Positions 26,346 to 53,999 of a DNA stretch of 64,000 nucleotides are shown one piece after another. The stretch's first letter is position 1. Each line of letters begins with the position of its first letter. The stretch is from Branchiostoma floridae (Eukaryota > Chordata > Leptocardii > Amphioxiformes > Branchiostomatidae), in the NCBI RefSeq assembly GCF_000003815.2, contig NC_049996.1, forward strand, positions 11,145,944 through 11,209,943. The letters are read 5' to 3'. The notes under the pieces were generated by a model that did not search any database, was not told where the DNA came from, and was given only the letters and a program-made list of their open reading frames with translations. The position numbers were made by a program, and so were the translations under genes.

Positions 26346-28330
26346 CTGTGAGTGGGTTGAGACTCCTATTTCCCTCCACTTCTAATGATGTCTTCTTCCA
26401 GTCCAAAAGTTACTTTGCATTCTTTCATGGCTTGGATTTTATTTTATTTTATTTTGCAATTGCATGTATAGCAGTGTGAAATGGGTATGTATAGCAGTAT
26501 AGCAGTGCAAAGCCTGGTCATAAAATTATATGGTAGTCATAGGAATTATAAAAATATTCTCCAGGCCAAATATTTCTTGTTTCTATTCAAAACAGCTTCC
26601 AAAAAGATTTTTGCTATCACATTTGAATTGTTTATCATTATGCTACATAACTGTTACATGTATACATAGGGCATAGTCAGACAATATAGCATCAGCTTTA
26701 CTTTTTCTGGAATATCACCACATATCATTTATTTTCACAAGTTCATTTCAAACATTTTTCTCACAGTACTTTTGATGCATTTTTACTGTATCTCACAGTA
26801 AAGGAATTGTGGCTAATGGGTGCTACGTGTGATATATACAATGTCATAGAGAAGTTCAAGTATCTTTATCTATGGACACTTTACACTCTCTGCTGAACAA
26901 ACTTATCATTTGGTATGTTCAAAACAGCATGTACATATTCTAAGGACTTCAGAACTACGTAGCCAGATTACCTTGATGTACACATAAATCAATCTATGCA
27001 CACAAATAAATGGTGTTTTACAATGGTATACTGCTACAGTGCTATATGCTAATCAAACTACATACAACTTTATGAATGCTATCAACAGCAAAAGGTTCCC
27101 ACAATACTCCTTATTTCTTCACATACTTTGGTAGATTTTTGGTCACTTCAACATTATATTTTACCATCTCAAATATCTAAGGATGATTTTTCCACAGTCA
27201 AATTGATATGTACATGTATTAAGGAAACATTACAATAGAAAATGTAGTCACCAATTATATTTTATGAATCTTCTTTTATGATGACACCACATGAGACAAG
27301 ACAATCTCAGTAACATTAATGAAATAAATGAACTATAAAATGTAACATCATACTAATTACATGTTCATGTAAGTCACAATAACCATTCTACCCTAAAAAA
27401 TGTTAGGCTAAGCTTGATTCTGCTAACCACAAATCAATGTGTTATACACATCATTGTTCGGGGGATTGTTACAGTGTTATCATTCAATTATCGATGATTC
27501 AAATGTGGCCAACACACCATACACATGCATCCACACTGTTCATATATCAAAAGATTAACCAACAGCATGTCTGCCTACATAAAGCTTCACTGCTCTAGCC
27601 AGCCTAATTTTTTTGTCCCCTGGATTCTGAATGGAAATCCTGTTGAAGGTATGGCAATCCTAGGGGGGTCTGGGGTATGCTCAAATTTTGAAATCTTAGA
27701 CCCTCTGAAATGCTATTTCCTTTATTTTGTGGGGCAAATTATGTTCATAGACCCAGCCTGGTTCAATTAATATCTTTATATGCAGATTTTTTTCCGTCAC
27801 AGAGGACGGAATGGGCAAAATTTTTGTCTGTCCCCAGCAGCAAAATTCTGTCAAAGGACAGAAGGACCCGGTGCTAGCTAGAACGCTGTCTAATTTACCC
27901 CGAGACAGTTTGGATTATCCTCAAATCATTATTCATTATTTTGATTATTCAACATTGTTCATTAAACCTTTCACAACAGTCTTTATGTTCAAATACAATT
28001 GTAGAATGAACAGCTCACTTAGTGATTGAAAACTGACAACTGGGCAGATGTACAGGGTTTAGCATTGTTTGAGACTAAAGAAATCCTAACATATTCCATG
28101 GAGTTCAAGCAAAGAATATTGGAATATGATGCTTAGTTAGTTGAGTCAGAGCTACAAATGTGCACTTAATGACATGACTGTTTACAAAAACTTCAAACCA
28201 ATGTGGCAGATAAAAGTTGTACTGATGATGTGAAAACACCCTATAACTCAGAAAGGCTACACTGCCTTTCTTTGTACACAGACTAAGTTGATTGAATATG
28301 TCTTCAATCAGTGACTTAAAACATGTACCA
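26346..28330. other. AT-rich intergenic stretch
   Basis: No exon recognised. Toward its right end it probably includes the 3' UTR of the minus-strand DPP4 gene. A reverse polyadenylation signal (tttatt, i.e. AATAAA) near 27719 is one candidate end. Confidence 0.4.
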
Positions 28331-28494
28331 TCAAATTTTCTGTGTCTCGGTGCGTGATCACAAGCCTAGGTCCGAGACTTGTGTGGATCTCCCTCCTCCT
28401 CTGCCTCCTTGGGGAATACGCAGTGGTAGGATCTCATGAGACTAGGCCATTCCGTGATCAAGGTGACACTACTGTGCAGACACCGAAAATTTGA
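28331..28494. mobile_element. Small MITE with tcaaattttc ends
   Basis: About 164 bp bounded by tcaaattttctgtgtc and gacaccgaaaatttga, inverted repeats of about 16 bp with one mismatch. Inner arms gcgtgatcacaagcctagg and actaggccattccgtgatca also pair partly. It lies just downstream of the DPP4 stop codon, possibly in its 3' UTR. Confidence 0.65.
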
Positions 28495-28645
28495 GGTACG
28501 TGTTTTACCAGTTTTCAAGAGTCACTGATTGGAGAATTATTCTATCAACGTACTCATACGTGACTGATGAACCTCTCCAACAATGTTGTACACAGACATT
28601 TTACGCTACTGCGAGGTACTGGTCCTGTGATGTTGGGGAGCAGCT

Positions 28646-44070
<15,425 letters not shown>

Positions 44071-44228
44071 CTGGAAGAAAAATAATTAAAGAATAACTTT
44101 AATCAAATTGAAAAGTTGTTATTTTGTATGGTTTCTAACGATTCTAGATGTTTTTTCCTTGTGATTAGAATGAGATATTTCCCATGCGACAATTCAGTCA
44201 GGAAGTTATGCTAAAACATCTTCAAAAA

Positions 44229-44382
44229 CGTCTTCAAATTGTGTTGTGTTGTGCTGCGTTGCGTTGTGTCATGTTGCGTTGCGTTGTGTTGTGTTGCGTT
44301 GTGTTGCGTTGCGTTGTGTTGCGTTGTGTTGTGTTGCGTTATGTTGTGTTGTGTTGTGTTGTGTTGTGTTCAGTTGTGTGTT
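44229..44382 (+). repeat. (GTTGT/GTTGC)n pentanucleotide microsatellite
   Basis: About 28 five-base units gttgt, gttgc and variants. The Cys/Val-rich ORFs over it are simply translations of the repeat. Confidence 0.95.
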
Positions 44383-46055
44383 GTTTTTATCTCCAAGTTG
44401 ATTGGAAAAAGGTTTCGGTGCTCTACGGACACTTGAGCTTTAAGAAACGTTACAATTTTGGCTTTCTATATTTGCTTGGAGATCATTTGGTGTATATGTT
44501 GTATTCTATTGTGTAGTAACTTGTGCTAAAAGAAGAGTACCTCTTGTTAACGATAAATCGTAATAACGAAAACACCTATCGTCTCGGCTGCTATGCTTTT
44601 TAACTGGAAAAGTCAGGTCTACGGACTTGACTATAAATCAAATCGACTAATACACATATCAACAAGGATCAAGAGTTTTAATGCTAAGATAACAGTATTA
44701 CATGTGTGCATGTGCTTTGTCATAATCACGTCACTTTGAGCTAGGTTGGACCATCCAGCATGATGGATAACACTTGCTTAGTTAGTGACTCACATGCACG
44801 CCAACAGTCAACACCTCATGAAACGTCGGTGAAATTATTTGCGTTCCGACGGAAACACTTCATGCAACACAGTTGTGCTAATCTCTGCCGAAGGTCGCTG
44901 AGAATTAATAAATGAGAGAACACAAAATGTGCAACATCGCCTCACAGACCTTGGCCTCACCATTGCCTTGTAAGCGCCTTATTCTCTAGACGCTGACAGA
45001 TGATTCTAAGCTCATATAATAACCGTCGGGACTATTGCAAACAATCCCATCCTTTCCGTTGTGCCGGCGGGCAGGTTACTGACAGGTATGGAAAGGTCCT
45101 TATACCTCCCGTGTCGACTAACTGTTGACAAAATACATCACTGCCACATCTCACACTAAAATAACCATACAGTGTTTGTCTGTACGCATTGGGTCAGAAG
45201 TGTTCATCGCAAGCATTCCCATCCATGGTCCTCTTTTTGCAACTTAGGGGCGGTCACATAGGTCGTCGTCGGGCATTTCGGAGTGTTCGGAGGACAAAAT
45301 GTACGTCTCCTACGAAGCTCAACTGTCTTGGTATACAAAATGCTGTTTAGGATTCAAGTCTGTGGTTGGTTCTGTCACGACCTGCTTGAAAATCCTATGG
45401 CATCAAATCGTACGACGATCGCACGACCTAATTGGTCGTCGGACGTCGTCGTCGTCCGATGTTGATGTCGCACGACACAGGAACGACAATGCCAAGAATG
45501 CCCTCAGTTTGTTGTCGTACGACGCCATTATGTTCATTACAATAGAACTGTTGATAAGGTACACACAGCATGTCCGTTAGGAGAAAAATTACACATTTGT
45601 ACATCAACAGCGCAGAAAGATATATAACTCAGATAACGGATATGAGGTATTGAGTATGCACGGCTTTCCCCACACACACCGCCACAATGACGTGCGATTG
45701 TGAGTGCAAACATCAAATTTTCACCCTTGTGCACAAAGAGCTGTTTATTGTGATTGACGTAATATTCCCCCCTAATTTCTGTACAAGCCTTTTCTAATGG
45801 ATCGTTACCTGATCGTTATCACCAAGCAGATGTTTGGCGATCGAAACGTTTTCTGACTGCCGGTAAAAGGTGGGCAACTCACAAGAACTGTGAATCTTGT
45901 CAAAAATTATGCTAATGCAAACGTGAAGTACTTCTGAGTACTACCAAAAAAAAAAGATTTCAACACAAAATAGGACTACTGCTAAGAAGCTACACAAAAA
46001 TGATAGGCCTACACATGCACACATTCGTTTGGACCTCTGTAGTGCCTAGTGGCAC
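44383..46055. other. Non-coding stretch, probable DPP4 first intron or 5' flank
   Basis: No exon recognised. 45400-45480 is rich in cgacgtcgtcg-like motifs. Confidence 0.4.
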
Positions 46056-46059
46056 ATAG

Positions 46060-46310
46060 GGTAACAAGTTTCTCTGCTATTTCAGTGACAGGGTGGATTT
46101 TTACAGGGAGGGGTTGCTAGCCCTTTCGCGGCACCTTTTCCAATGCGGGACCCCAACTTTACGTTCCTCCCGAAAGGCGGGCGCAGCCCCAACCAAATGC
46201 CCTACCCAGAATTGAACCGAGGTCTCCCAATTGTCCCCTTATCGTAACCAGGAGAGGCTCAACTGTGAGGTTGGTGCCAGTTTAGCTACAGGGACATCCC
46301 AAACGCACAC
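46060..46310 (-). mobile_element. tRNA-derived SINE, family S2, copy 1
   Basis: The minus strand has a pol III A box (TAGCTAAACTGG) and B box (GGTTCAATTCT) spaced as in a tRNA, starting gggatgtccctgtagcta and followed by a tRNA-unrelated body containing ggggtcccgcattgg and aggtgccgcgaaag. Copy 2 lies at 61885-62066. Confidence 0.75.
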
Positions 46311-46699
46311 ATACATAAGGATACATGTTGAACCGAAGGCCACGTACACCAAACACCTTGAATGAAGGGAGATCTAATAAGAGAATCTGCTGACTCCTAA
46401 CCTTGTCGTCCCGGAATATATGAGTCCTAGCGATCATGAGATCCCCGTCAGCAGCCCTGCCCACTACAGCGGCCATCCCGAGCTGAGCCATGGGAGCTAG
46501 CCTGGTCTGCCAGCTCTAGTGCCGCCTTGAAGGTCTCAAACACGCGCGCTGAGTAGTGCTAGTAAGGGCTGATGTTTTTCCATCAACTACTGCTGACGTA
46601 CTGATGATGTTGGACGACTCGAAAGCGGCGCGGGGAGGAAAGAACGGGGGGCTAATCCTTGCCATATAAAATCTTTCCTTGTGGTATATTTATTGCGAA

Positions 46700-46732
46700 T
46701 CAATTTGATATTTAGTTTAGTTTAGTTTAGTA
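46700..46732. repeat. (TTTAG)n short tandem repeat
   Basis: Several tttag units in a row. Confidence 0.7.
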
Positions 46733-47547
46733 TGTTTCGATTGGCACAACTCTTAGATAAACACAACATCTATTCTGTTTGTTATCTGTTTAGCTGGTTA
46801 GCGATCTCCCCTTCATGCCACAATTTAATGGTACCTCCGAAATGACAAAGCCTCCATGAGCGTCACATAAAGTGCTTGTCACGGATGATAACAAATGTCT
46901 ATCCCATTCTTTTTAAATCAATTAAAGATTACTTAGTAGGAATGCCCAGAACTTTAAAAATCCCGACAATTACGGAAATATGTACACCAGAAAATTCAGC
47001 ATAAAAGAAGAAAAGGATTCTCGGCATTAGGGGAAAGTTGAGAGAATGAGATGACCAAGGACAGAGAGCGTCTCTGTTTTGGGGCCAAATAAAGACGCCA
47101 TTGTCACCTTCACTTGTATCTACAAGCAGCGACAGGTGTTCTCTAACCCTCCATATACACGAGTTGTTTGCGCGCCCTTAACTATTGATAATACAGAGGC
47201 GGGAACCAAAACACGACTCTTCAATACGGCAGGTGAGGCGTGCTGTTTCCCGCGTTTTTCCCGGGCCGGGGTCGGCGGCACACAACGGCGGGATGTTTTC
47301 AGGGGCAGTGATAAAGTGGTCGACATCTTGAGAGTCAACTTAAAATAGACCAACTGCAAAACACTGGGACAGCTAAGGCTTTAAGCCTTTATTCTGGTCA
47401 TACTGAAGTAAGTTGTGATCATTTTAAACACACGTACATGTACATTCACTAGACAGGCCTCGACAACTTGAAGTGTCACAGTACTGTACATATGTTGGGA
47501 ATATCGCAAAAAGCAAAAAAATTGATCCTCTGATGCCGCCATGACTA

Positions 47548-47779
47548 AAGGTGGTATCTCACTGCACTTATGGCACCTGTGCGACACTGCGGGGTTCGTT
47601 CACTGTGGCACTGCTCTGTTAATTTCGTCGATTTTTCCATAATTCTTAAGTATGACTTAGAAGACTGCAAAATACACAAAACGCACGAAAATTCGTTCTT
47701 TATCTCTGAAATTCGTTGAGTCATCTTTCGAACCCCAAAGTGCCGCACCGGTACCTCAAGTGCAATGAGACATCACCTT
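47548..47779. mobile_element. MITE with about 50-bp terminal inverted repeats
   Basis: The left end aaggtggtatctcactgcac continues through gtgcgacactgcggggttcg, and the right end cgaaccccaaagtgccgcac continues to caatgagacatcacctt. The middle (caaaacgcacgaaaattcgt ... aattcgttgagtcatc) is shared with 42080-42145 and, more weakly, with 55890-55965. Confidence 0.85.
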
Positions 47780-47877
47780 AAACAGTATACGAAGGATTTA
47801 CATTGGCTTCGGAAGGAAATACTGTATTCTTGCCAATTGTTAGCCGACTGACGGACAAACCAACCACCAAAAATATA

Positions 47878-47984
47878 GCCTGGGTACCATCTAATTTCTA
47901 CAGGGGCTCCTTTCACTGCCTGTCCTATTTTTAACAGGGTAGCGATTGCAAGAAGCCCCGGTAGAAATCAGATGGTACCTAGGC
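47878..47984. mobile_element. Foldback MITE, AGCCTGG family, copy 3
   Basis: gcctgggtaccatctaattt and ctaggc-flanked inverse arm; same arms as 23621-23728 with a different loop. Confidence 0.85.
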
Positions 47985-47989
47985 TACTA

Positions 47990-50540
47990 TAGATATCCAC
48001 AGAGCATGTAAAACTGTAATCTACTGGACGGAAACGACAAATTGGTTTTCAGCAACAATCCCCTCTGGCTACGTGAGAAGGATGTAGTCCTGTCTGTTTG
48101 CTTTAACTTCATAGTACACTAGTACAGTAGAGATTGATGCACGCGCACGTACGCACGTATCGTCAATGGCGACATGACCTTTTTAATATTCCGTCTTGAA
48201 CTGCAAATAGATAAATGATAAGGCTAATATTCTAAAAAAACACCCTAGTCTAATTGAATCAGAAATGAAGGGATCAGCCACACGAATACGTATATTTAAG
48301 TCCTTACTATACGTTGCGTTTTGACATTATTCTGGCTCAGGTAAAGTTTAAGTAGTATTTTCGGTTAGATACCCAAGCTACACAACGGTGAGTAAAGGTA
48401 AAGAATAATGTCTTCGAATTCCCCGCAAACTTTGCCTACATTGATAAAATTACACTACGTTAGTCATACGGACAGAGCTCTGGTCATACGGACTTGTACA
48501 TACGAACTCGGGTGACCGCTTCTTAGTCTAAAGGACTGTGTGTGAGTGTGTGAGCCCCAATCCACATTTTCCCACCAAAGTAGTAATTCACACGCTTCTT
48601 CAAATTGTCCCTTATTGCAAGTCACATATATCAGCAGAGCAAATTCCGCACAATGAAAAACAACTGTTACAATGGTAACAACGGTACATATGTATGTATA
48701 TGTGTAAACTACGTTTGGGGCTGCATCTGTTAGCAGCGACACCTATAGCTGCAATGCGAGATAGAACCAGTCAGTATTGCCATTAGGAAGGCGTCAAAAT
48801 GTAACCGAAACGTCGGCTTGAATGAAACGTTTGGTTGTTTACAAAATGTGCTAAACTGACTTTGAACCCGATGAAACTATTCACGGAAGTAAAGTGTTTT
48901 GTGCCCACACAAACTACACTTCCGCCCTTCGTGGTCAACCCCCAGACTACAAAATTATCTATCTCCAAGATACTCGGAGCTGACAGGACTGGACAGCTTA
49001 ATTAGGTTACTCACATGGAACTGGCAGTGCGCTGATAACATCGTTAACTTGCGTATATTACGTAACCAGTCACATTACATTCACCATAACGTCGTTGTTG
49101 TTAGAGAATACAAAGCGTTCATTAAAAACGTTTGCTTGAAACATGAATCGCGACTTAATACTACACGCACCACGTCGCCCAGGCTAAGTGAAAAATTGGA
49201 CAATTAGTAAATTAGGGAGTTACATAGAGCCATGGGTCAGTGATTAGTGATTACTCTAACTAACACTAGCGCTCCTAGCGCCACACCCCTACCACTGCAG
49301 GGTGGGGGTCCCAAAACAGTGTCACGGACAGCAAGAGCTCGATACAAGCACCGCAGACCTAAACCCTACCGTTATCGTACACACGTTATCGTACTTTATC
49401 TGTTCAGAACAAACGCTTGACGAGACAGTGGTGTTTGTAGAGAAGACACCGTGGCAGCTAAGTGACTAACCCACACCCTCCCCATAACTACTAGTACTAG
49501 TAGTAAGGTTAGTCCCTACCGGAGTGGTGGAGGGCGGGCCAAGAAAACTTTCTTGCTCCTCGGGATACACAGTCCTTTCTTGGGTCATCCTGGAGAACAA
49601 CATGGGCCTCAAAGCCTCCCTTACATTTGTCTAAAAGTTCGTAACAACGCCGCACCTAGGATCAGTGCTAACCCGGAAGTTGTCCTTCCACAGTCCCCAC
49701 CGCACACCAGTGACCCCTTGACGAGGTCGCGGTATCACGTTACAGTGCCCCGTGGGAAGGGCGGATTCTGTACTAAATTTGGAGTGCAAATTCAACATTT
49801 GTGTGGGAGGGTGGGGGAGTGTGTACTGACATGTCCTTGAAATTGCCTTCACAGCGAAACTAATAAAATGTGAGAGAATTGAATGTTGAAAATTGAGAGC
49901 TTTATAAACAACATTAACTTTTAAAGGTCACTTAACATAACCAGTTTAGTTGGTAACACCAAGGACGTTAAATAAGATACAACATTCATTGTAACAGTTA
50001 ATTGTTGCACTTTTACGTAGTCAAGGAAAGACTATGGGAAGTGTAGAAGACTTATTAGACATACAATATTACATGTGATATTCGTGGATAACATTTGGAA
50101 ATACATTTGTCATTTTGTCGAAGAGAACAGCGATTACTTAAAATTCTTGCATAGAATGAAATTTCACCGTGGAAATGAGGCACATGCCTTTTTATGGCCA
50201 CAACTTTTGTAGGTTCACTTGTATAATGTAAAGCATGAATTGATAGCTTACTCTACAAAACTTGAATGTTTGTCTTACTTTGAAAGTGCGTTATTACCAC
50301 CATCGAGACGAAAACCAACATGCGGCATCATGTTAGATTAAACCGCACTCCTATGGACCACAGAATCTGTCAATTTTGTAATTGAAGTGCGGTAGAAGAT
50401 AAAGTGCACTAACGCGTCGATTGTACGCTGTAGAAAGTAAATTTACCCGCTTCAAATATATAAGCAACACTGAAAAATCATTCCTGATGTGTTTTGACGA
50501 ACCGACTATAGCTAAACCCATCCTAAATTTTCAACATACA
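47990..50540. other. Stretch without recognised genes
   Basis: No supported exon. Scattered short ORFs only. Confidence 0.5.
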
Positions 50541-50721
50541 TAATCTCCAAGCAGATCCTACGGTGCCATAAGATAGTATCAAAGCTGGCAAAGGAGTATG
50601 TATGGCCGTCCAAAGGGAGTTAGGCGGGCATACACACTCCTAGGCCGGCTTCACTTCTTTGCTAGCTTTTGATACTACATGTATCTAAGCATATGCTACC
50701 GTAGGATTTGCTTGGAGATTA
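50541..50721. mobile_element. TA-flanked MITE, tctccaagca family, copy 1
   Basis: TA|atctccaagcagatcctacggt ... accgtaggatttgcttggagat|TA: 22-bp inverted repeats with one mismatch and a TA duplication. Inner arms atactatc/gatagtatcaaagct and agcttttgatact also pair. Confidence 0.9.
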
Positions 50722-51400
50722 GACATACCGGGGAAACGGTAAGAAGCTGAACCTATGCCTGTTGACTACGATACTCGTACCATCATATTTACGCTCGTAA
50801 ACATGTCTTTGTTCCCTTAAAAACCTTAGCCAACAGGGCAAACGCCATACGTACTTCATGGAGGTTTGTGTTCTACGGACCTTTGTTATGAGATGTACTA
50901 AGCACATTGCATTTGGGGAAATAAACAATAAAGGTTTCCATTAAATGGCATCTCATTGAGCCAAAGAGTTTTAGAAGTCCTCGAGAGAATCCAGTCTATC
51001 TTGAAACCTGACAAGAGATCAAAAGTTAAAAAGAATGGACATTTCAAGGACACTCGAGCCCTGTTCTTAGGGTGATACTAACTGGTTTCATTGCACTTCT
51101 CGCATCTGTTTCTTGCTCTTCTCTGTACTTGAACAGAATACGTACAGCGTGTTATCTTCGCTGTTAAGCAACACGGACGTATGTTCCTCGTTCTAGCTGT
51201 TAGCCCGCTCTTTGAGAGTGAGCATGAACGCAATACCATAACTCGAGAGGCTATGAGTGGATTGTTTTTACTCATTGCTGAAAGGTAGAACTCTTTATGA
51301 AAATGAAGGATCGATGATAGCACAGTTGCTGGGGACGTTGGTTATGTAATCCATACAAGTCAAGGTAGAACTAACTGTTTTGAACATAACAGGTGAACAG

Positions 51401-51625
51401 ATCGCGTGGCGCAATAAGCAGCATGTTTGGCTTAGGACTATAGGTCCTGGGTTCGAATCCTGCCATGTCACCGATCTTGTGCCCTTGGGAAAGGCCTCTA
51501 CACCCAGGTGAACTGAATGTACCTATACTATACCTTAACTAGTTTCGGCTATGGTCGTCCCTCGGATAGGACGTTAAATGGGGGTCCCGTGTCTGGGGAA
51601 AGCCACACCCCACGCACATTGAAAA
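51401..51625 (+). mobile_element. tRNA-derived SINE, family S1
   Basis: Starts near gtggcgcaataagcagcat with a pol III B box ggttcgaatcc at 51449-51460, then gatcttgtgcccttgggaaa, acccaggtgaactgaatgta and aggacgttaaatgggggtcc. This order (tRNA head, then 'gtgcccttgggaaagg', then 'gacgttaaat') is typical of tRNA-type SINEs in deuterostomes. The repeat may extend to about 51770. Confidence 0.75.
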
Positions 51626-52639
51626 ATCACACCTTTCGAAAAAGAGTAGGGGCATGCCCCGGTTTGCGATGGTGCAAATCCTTTGGCCTGGAGTTGGTGA
51701 TTTACTTCAAATCACCCGGATGGAGGCCTGGCGAACCTCGTATCAGCCATACGGTGATTTACGCCATTCATCTGGACTCCAGGAAGAATAGTGACATATC
51801 AGTCCCTAATGGAGATCCGAATCAAACCTTCCAAAACCAAACTAAACGGACCAGTGCAAAAACTTAACAATCTTCCTTCCCAACATCTGCTTGAAGACTG
51901 ACAAAACCAGTCGTATCCGCTAGGTGGCGACGCCGGTTCATTAACGTTATCGATCCCTGATTACTCAGTATCCTTTTGGTGGATTTATATGAATTTTGGT
52001 ATTAAATGGGTAAATACTGAGGTCCCGAAGAAACATTGGGATTTTAGGCCACCTATCAGTATTTCAGGTACTGCAGCGTTACACAAAAGTAGTGTGGCCT
52101 CCGTCCGTCTAAAGAGACGATGGGTTTTGGTCATGGTCGACATCTTCTTTGGTGGCTGAACAAGCCGATTCTGGAATGGCAGTCTCTGCCGCATCCTGCA
52201 CATTTGAAGGTGTTTGTGATGGTAGAGGCTGTCAGTGCGGCGCGGTATAGTTCATAGATAACTGGCAGGCGGGGTCAATGGCCCGGTAGCTAGGGACTTG
52301 AGTATGAACTACTACATACGGAGGTATGACCTCTCCGATTTCTTGTTTTGTCTTGTTTTAAGACTTACAAAACTCGAAAGCTGTTATACAAATTTAAATT
52401 TATAGCTACAGCGTACATGTACCTTTACAACAATGGAATCAAGATGAACTCGACATCTCAATGTAAAAGAAACGCACACTAGCTATTGACACATGTACTC
52501 AATACCTGCATTGACCTATGTACTCTATCAACAGTATAGACGTCATGCGTCATGAAGTGTTATATGGTTTGCACACGGTGATGTTTGTCAGTGAAGTGAT
52601 ATACAATATGTACAGAAGGTCGCACAAAGTTGACTTTAT

Positions 52640-53000
52640 CCATTGTAGCACTTTCTGACCAGCATGATTAGATTACCTGGCCTGATGAAATCACGCTTAT
52701 GGCGGCCCGCCCAACTTCGGTCTAGCCTAGTCCGTCCCAGACTTTCGCCTGGCCGAATAGTAATAGGGAAATTTGTCCAAGTTAAGAATAAAAGTCTAGT
52801 AGGAGTTAATTGGCCTAGGAGTGAACTGACCGGCCGTGATAGCTGGATAAACTCCAAAAGACTGACTGAGATCCCATGGCAACTTATTTGTCCCAATTTG
52901 GCCAAGCAAATTCTTCTCTTTTGTCATCCAGCTGATACGTCTGCTTGGAAACTAGGTCTAGCCCCCTTAGACGCTCGCCTCAACTAAAGGGCTGTTGCCC
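52640..53000 (+). other. Stretch with 107-codon ORF, unassigned
   Basis: A plus-strand ORF runs 52664-52987 (starts MIRLPGLMKSRLWRP), with an overlapping 89-codon ORF on the minus strand. No family, signal or splice context recognised. Probably a repeat fragment. Confidence 0.2.
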
Positions 53001-53224
53001 TGTATTTATCTCGATCCAGATCCAGATGTAAAAGCCTTATGCCGATTCAAACTGAGTAAATAAATAAAAAACGAAAGAGACCATTCTGATTGGAGAATGC
53101 TAAAGAAAAAGAGAATCTTAGAGACATGTACAAGACCAAGAAGTTATTAGGATAGTTTAACTTGAAGACAAATAGCAGGAGATAGAAATCTATCTGTATC
53201 TAAATTCACATAGCCGGTGTAACC

Positions 53225-53989
53225 TATTCTCCAAGAAGAGGTTGGGTCTCGGAGATAGTAGTGGTCGGGATTTTTACTCGGAAGCGAGCCAATAAAATCC
53301 CTATTACTACTCTGTCCGCGACCCAACCTCTGGGGAACGGGTTTTCTGCGCGTGGAGAATTTGCGCGTGCGCGTGAAAAATTTGCGCGTGAAAAAATAAA
53401 GTTCCTGAAATATGTCAGAAAATGTGCAGCAAGGAATTCTAAGGCAGAAAAATTTGATCCTATGATATAATTTCCCATATGTAACCAGAATTTTTGGTTT
53501 GAAAAAATCCTGATTTTTAGATCCCTTGGGAATAGATTCATTTGCATATTTTGAACAATCCAAAATCCCATTAATATCACAGAAATACATGGAAAAATTA
53601 CTTGTACGTGTGTGTATGAGGTTTTATATTGTAAAATGTTACAATTTGAGGCTTTTCTCCATTCTAGAAGCTTCATTTCATCTTTTTTGAAGCAGATTGT
53701 TTCACGCGCAGATTTCAAACTTTTTTGCGCGTGAAAACTTAACATTTGAAAATCACTTGAAAATCAATCAGATCGACATTTTGTACCCTAGAATGCAACA
53801 ATACAATACTTAATTCCATTCTGTGCCATCTTGTTTCAGCTTTTTAAGTTTAAAACTGCAAATATTTTTTGAATCCCTTGGGAATCAGCTAATTTGCATA
53901 TTGTCACGCGCAGATTTTTCACGCGCAAGTTTTCACGCGCACATTTTTCACGCGCACAAAACCCCATCCCAACCTCTGCTTGGAGAATA
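53225..53989. mobile_element. TA-flanked TIR element, tctccaagca family, 761 bp
   Basis: TA|ttctccaagaagaggttggg at the left and cccaacctctgcttggagaa|TA at the right; one mismatch in 20 bp. Next to both ends the copies of TTTCACGCGCA-type motifs cluster in opposite orientations (gcgcgtgaaaaatttgcgcg at 53350-53400; ttttcacgcgcacatttttc at 53905-53960). Two long overlapping minus-strand ORFs (147 and 173 codons) have no transposase motif. It shares its terminal tctccaag with the element at 50541. Confidence 0.85.
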
Positions 53990-53999
53990 GTAACAAGTA

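Noticed and set aside
25684-26479. Five overlapping 66-99 codon ORFs (MWISTKDRP... and shifts)
   Set aside because: They are readings of a stop-free 42-44 bp minisatellite in several frames; no start context, splice sites or domain.
44184-44516. Cys/Val-rich 110-codon ORF
   Set aside because: Direct translation of the (GTTGT/GTTGC)n microsatellite.
46282-46491. 69-codon minus ORF as possible DPP4 first exon
   Set aside because: It overlaps a tRNA-derived SINE, has no phase-0 donor after a suitable N-terminus, and reads as repeat.
53224-53745. 173- and 147-codon ORFs
   Set aside because: They lie wholly inside a TIR element, overlap each other in different frames and show no known domain. 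Kept as part of the element, not as genes.
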